A DNA stretch of 13,543 bases, taken from NCBI GenBank assembly GCA_948623715.1, contig CAPHDI010000020.1, forward strand, positions 1-13,543, in the 5' to 3' direction. This document shows positions 12,897 through 13,543 of this stretch, in pieces. The notes under the pieces were generated by a model. It did not search any database. It worked only from the letters and a program-made list of their open reading frames with translations, and was not told the DNA's origin. The first letter of the stretch is position 1; every line of letters starts with the position of its first letter. The position numbers were made by a program, and so were the translations under genes. This stretch comes from an uncultured Candidatus Saccharibacteria bacterium. Lineage in GTDB: Bacteria > Patescibacteriota > Saccharimonadia > Saccharimonadales > Saccharimonadaceae.

Positions 12897-13115
12897 CTAT
12901 TTAAGTCCTAGACGCATGCGCTCGGCCTTTTCGGCGCGGCGAGCTTCGCGGATGATTGCCTTTGCGCGGCGCTCGCGCTTAGAAATCGGCTTAGAGAAGC
13001 GCATCTGGGATTTCTTCAGGGGCATAATGCCACTCTGCAAAACCTTACGATTGAAACGTCGAATGAGGTTCTCATTCGCTTCATTCTGGTCTTTTCTAGT
13101 TACTTTGATTGCCAT
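12897..13115 (-). CDS. rpsU: Small ribosomal subunit protein bS21
   Basis: A 72-residue, very basic protein of the 30S subunit, positioned near the mRNA exit and anti-SD region of 16S rRNA. The sequence MAIKVTRKDQNEANENLIRR, then FNRKVLQSGIMPLKKSQMRF and an Arg/Lys/Ala-rich tail (KRERRAKAIIREARRAEKAE), is typical of bS21 in length and layout. The start ATG 13115 is fixed by homology. No SD is present: the nine bases between the -10 and the ATG leave a leader of only 2-3 nt. A strong terminator follows, so it is transcribed alone. It diverges from the promoter of the non-coding region at the right end of the window. Confidence 0.93.
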   Translation of the reverse strand: MAIKVTRKDQNEANENLIRRFNRKVLQSGIMPLKKSQMRFSKPISKRERRAKAIIREARRAEKAERMRLGLK

Positions 13116-13124
13116 ATATTGTGC

Positions 13125-13153
13125 ATTATATCAAACTTTTACTGATTCGGCAA
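13125..13153 (-). promoter_or_regulatory. Promoter of rpsU
   Basis: On the minus strand -35 TTGCCG (13153-13148), 17-bp spacer and -10 TGA-TATAAT (13133-13125). The transcription start near 13118 lies 2-3 nt from the start codon. Confidence 0.78.
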
Positions 13154-13161
13154 GGGGAAAC

Positions 13162-13175
13162 AGGAAAATTTTCCT
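13162..13175. repeat. Perfect 14-bp palindrome between divergent promoters
   Basis: AGGAAAATTTTCCT is fully self-complementary. It lies between the rpsU -35 and the extended -10 at 13197-13205, where a dimeric regulator could act on both. AT-rich palindromes of this size also arise by chance. Confidence 0.45.
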
Positions 13176-13196
13176 CGCGTAATGTGTAATTAAGTA

Positions 13197-13205
13197 TGGT
13201 ATAAT
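13197..13205 (+). promoter_or_regulatory. Extended -10 promoter of the right-end non-coding region
   Basis: TGG-TATAAT, the same nine bases as at 2502 and 6241. It predicts a start near 13212. No open frame of useful length follows on the + strand. Confidence 0.75.
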
Positions 13206-13211
13206 AACAGA

Positions 13212-13543
13212 ACTCAGCCGAAACTTATTATTTGATAAAACATTTAACCACGAGAAATCGTGGTTTTTTGGTTCCATCGGGGTTATTTAATTTACTACCC
13301 GAACTAGCTATTTTAATAGCTCCGTAGAGCCAAAAAACATTGAGTGGATTTGCCAAATTTGAGATATTTAACAATTTGTTAAGTAAGTCGTTCGCAATTT
13401 TAGATTTTTAAGAATGTAGAACACCCTGATGAAGTCAGCCTAAGTATTTGTTTTTGGAGGCTAGGACATACCAGGGTGGGCTACTTTATATAAACTACTT
13501 GAGTTGCCAGTTTTGCCACATACACAAAGGGGGTCGCCTTTTG
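13212..13543 (+). ncRNA. Candidate structured non-coding RNA, cut by the window end
   Basis: No credible coding frame exists here on either strand. After the promoter and early hairpin come AGCTATT-TT-AATAGCT (13305-13320) and TTAACAA-T-TTGTTAA (about 13369-13383). A nested structure follows: CACCCTG (13422-13428) with CAGGGTG (13472-13478), enclosing GTC-AGCCT (13434-13441) with AGGCT-AG-GAC (13458-13467). The window ends in a hairpin CAAAGGG (13525-13531) with CCTTTTG (13537-13543), whose one wobble is G-U on the + strand and A-C on the minus. I found no RNase P, tmRNA, SRP or rRNA signature. It could be a long leader for a gene beyond the window, a trans-acting RNA, or a tracr-like RNA. 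Strand and extent are inference. Confidence 0.45.
13246..13269 (+). terminator. GAAA-tetraloop hairpin with U-run (terminator or attenuator)
   Basis: AACCACGA (13246-13253) pairs perfectly with TCGTGGTT (13258-13265) across a GAAA tetraloop, and the T-run extends to 13269. It comes only about 58 nt after the predicted transcription start, so it would release a short RNA or act as an attenuator for what follows. Confidence 0.7.

Noticed and set aside
13426..13470. Hammerhead ribozyme suggested by CTGATGA
   Set aside because: After the following stem (AGCCT/AGGCT) there is no GAAA, and no third stem with the cleavage triplet can be drawn.
13200..13543. tmRNA, RNase P RNA, SRP RNA or 16S rRNA at the right end
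   Set aside because: None of the signature sequences (for example GAGGAAAGUCC, GGAAGCAGCC, tRNA-like ends, AGAGTTTGATC) was found.
1..13543. CRISPR array
   Set aside because: No regularly spaced direct repeats were seen. The repeats present (9280/9349, the tandem GGAGAAAAG) are only pairs.

Overview
The window joins two unlike pieces of DNA at a tRNA gene. Bases 1 to about 2347 are the end of a Firmicutes-type integrative element. It holds the tail of an ICE cargo protein (often annotated 'virulence protein'), a DUF4314 protein, a strong terminator and a large serine recombinase. Bases from about 2348 onward look like the chromosome of a Candidatus Saccharibacteria (TM7/Patescibacteria) organism. 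Supporting marks are a DUF5663-like small protein, a FISUMP-domain surface protein with the pattern common in this phylum, short versions of housekeeping proteins, a FemAB ligase and standard use of UGA as stop. On the + strand the chromosomal part is strongly G-rich over C whichever way genes point (hand counts: G25/C10 in 4321-4380, G22/C10 in 10561-10620). The element is nearly balanced (G19/C16 in 1021-1080).

Layout: (1) The element end abuts a complete tRNA-Val(GAC) on the minus strand, and the recombinase reading frame runs into the tRNA and stops inside it, which looks like an attachment-site junction. (2) A DUF5663-like gene (+) converges on a minus-strand operon priA-def-fmt, which covers replication restart and N-terminal formyl-methionine handling. 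(3) Divergent from priA is a FemAB-family peptidoglycan-bridge aminoacyltransferase gene carrying an in-frame 108-bp block of reversed composition. (4) A large lipoprotein of unknown function (minus) ends in a good terminator. (5) A winged-helix regulator overlaps recJ by 4 nt. Two copies of a palindromic operator-like sequence precede the regulator, one abutting its -35. (6) Convergent with recJ, and overlapping its end, is a secreted FISUMP surface protein (minus). Its roughly 184-nt leader folds into a long compound hairpin whose only two non-Watson-Crick pairs are G-U on the minus strand. (7) rpsU (bS21) follows on the minus strand. (8) The last 430 bases have no credible ORF. They hold a strong promoter, an early GNRA hairpin with a U-run, and nested helices that suggest a structured non-coding RNA running off the window.

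Nine of the ten chromosomal promoters read here carry an extended -10 (TGn-TATAAT or a near match). At four of them (priA, femX-like, def, rpsU) the predicted transcript begins at or within about 3 nt of the start codon, so leaderless translation is likely. The most promising undescribed items are the leader RNA of the FISUMP gene, the structured RNA region at the right end, the recombinase/tRNA junction between phyla, and the inserted block in the FemAB gene.
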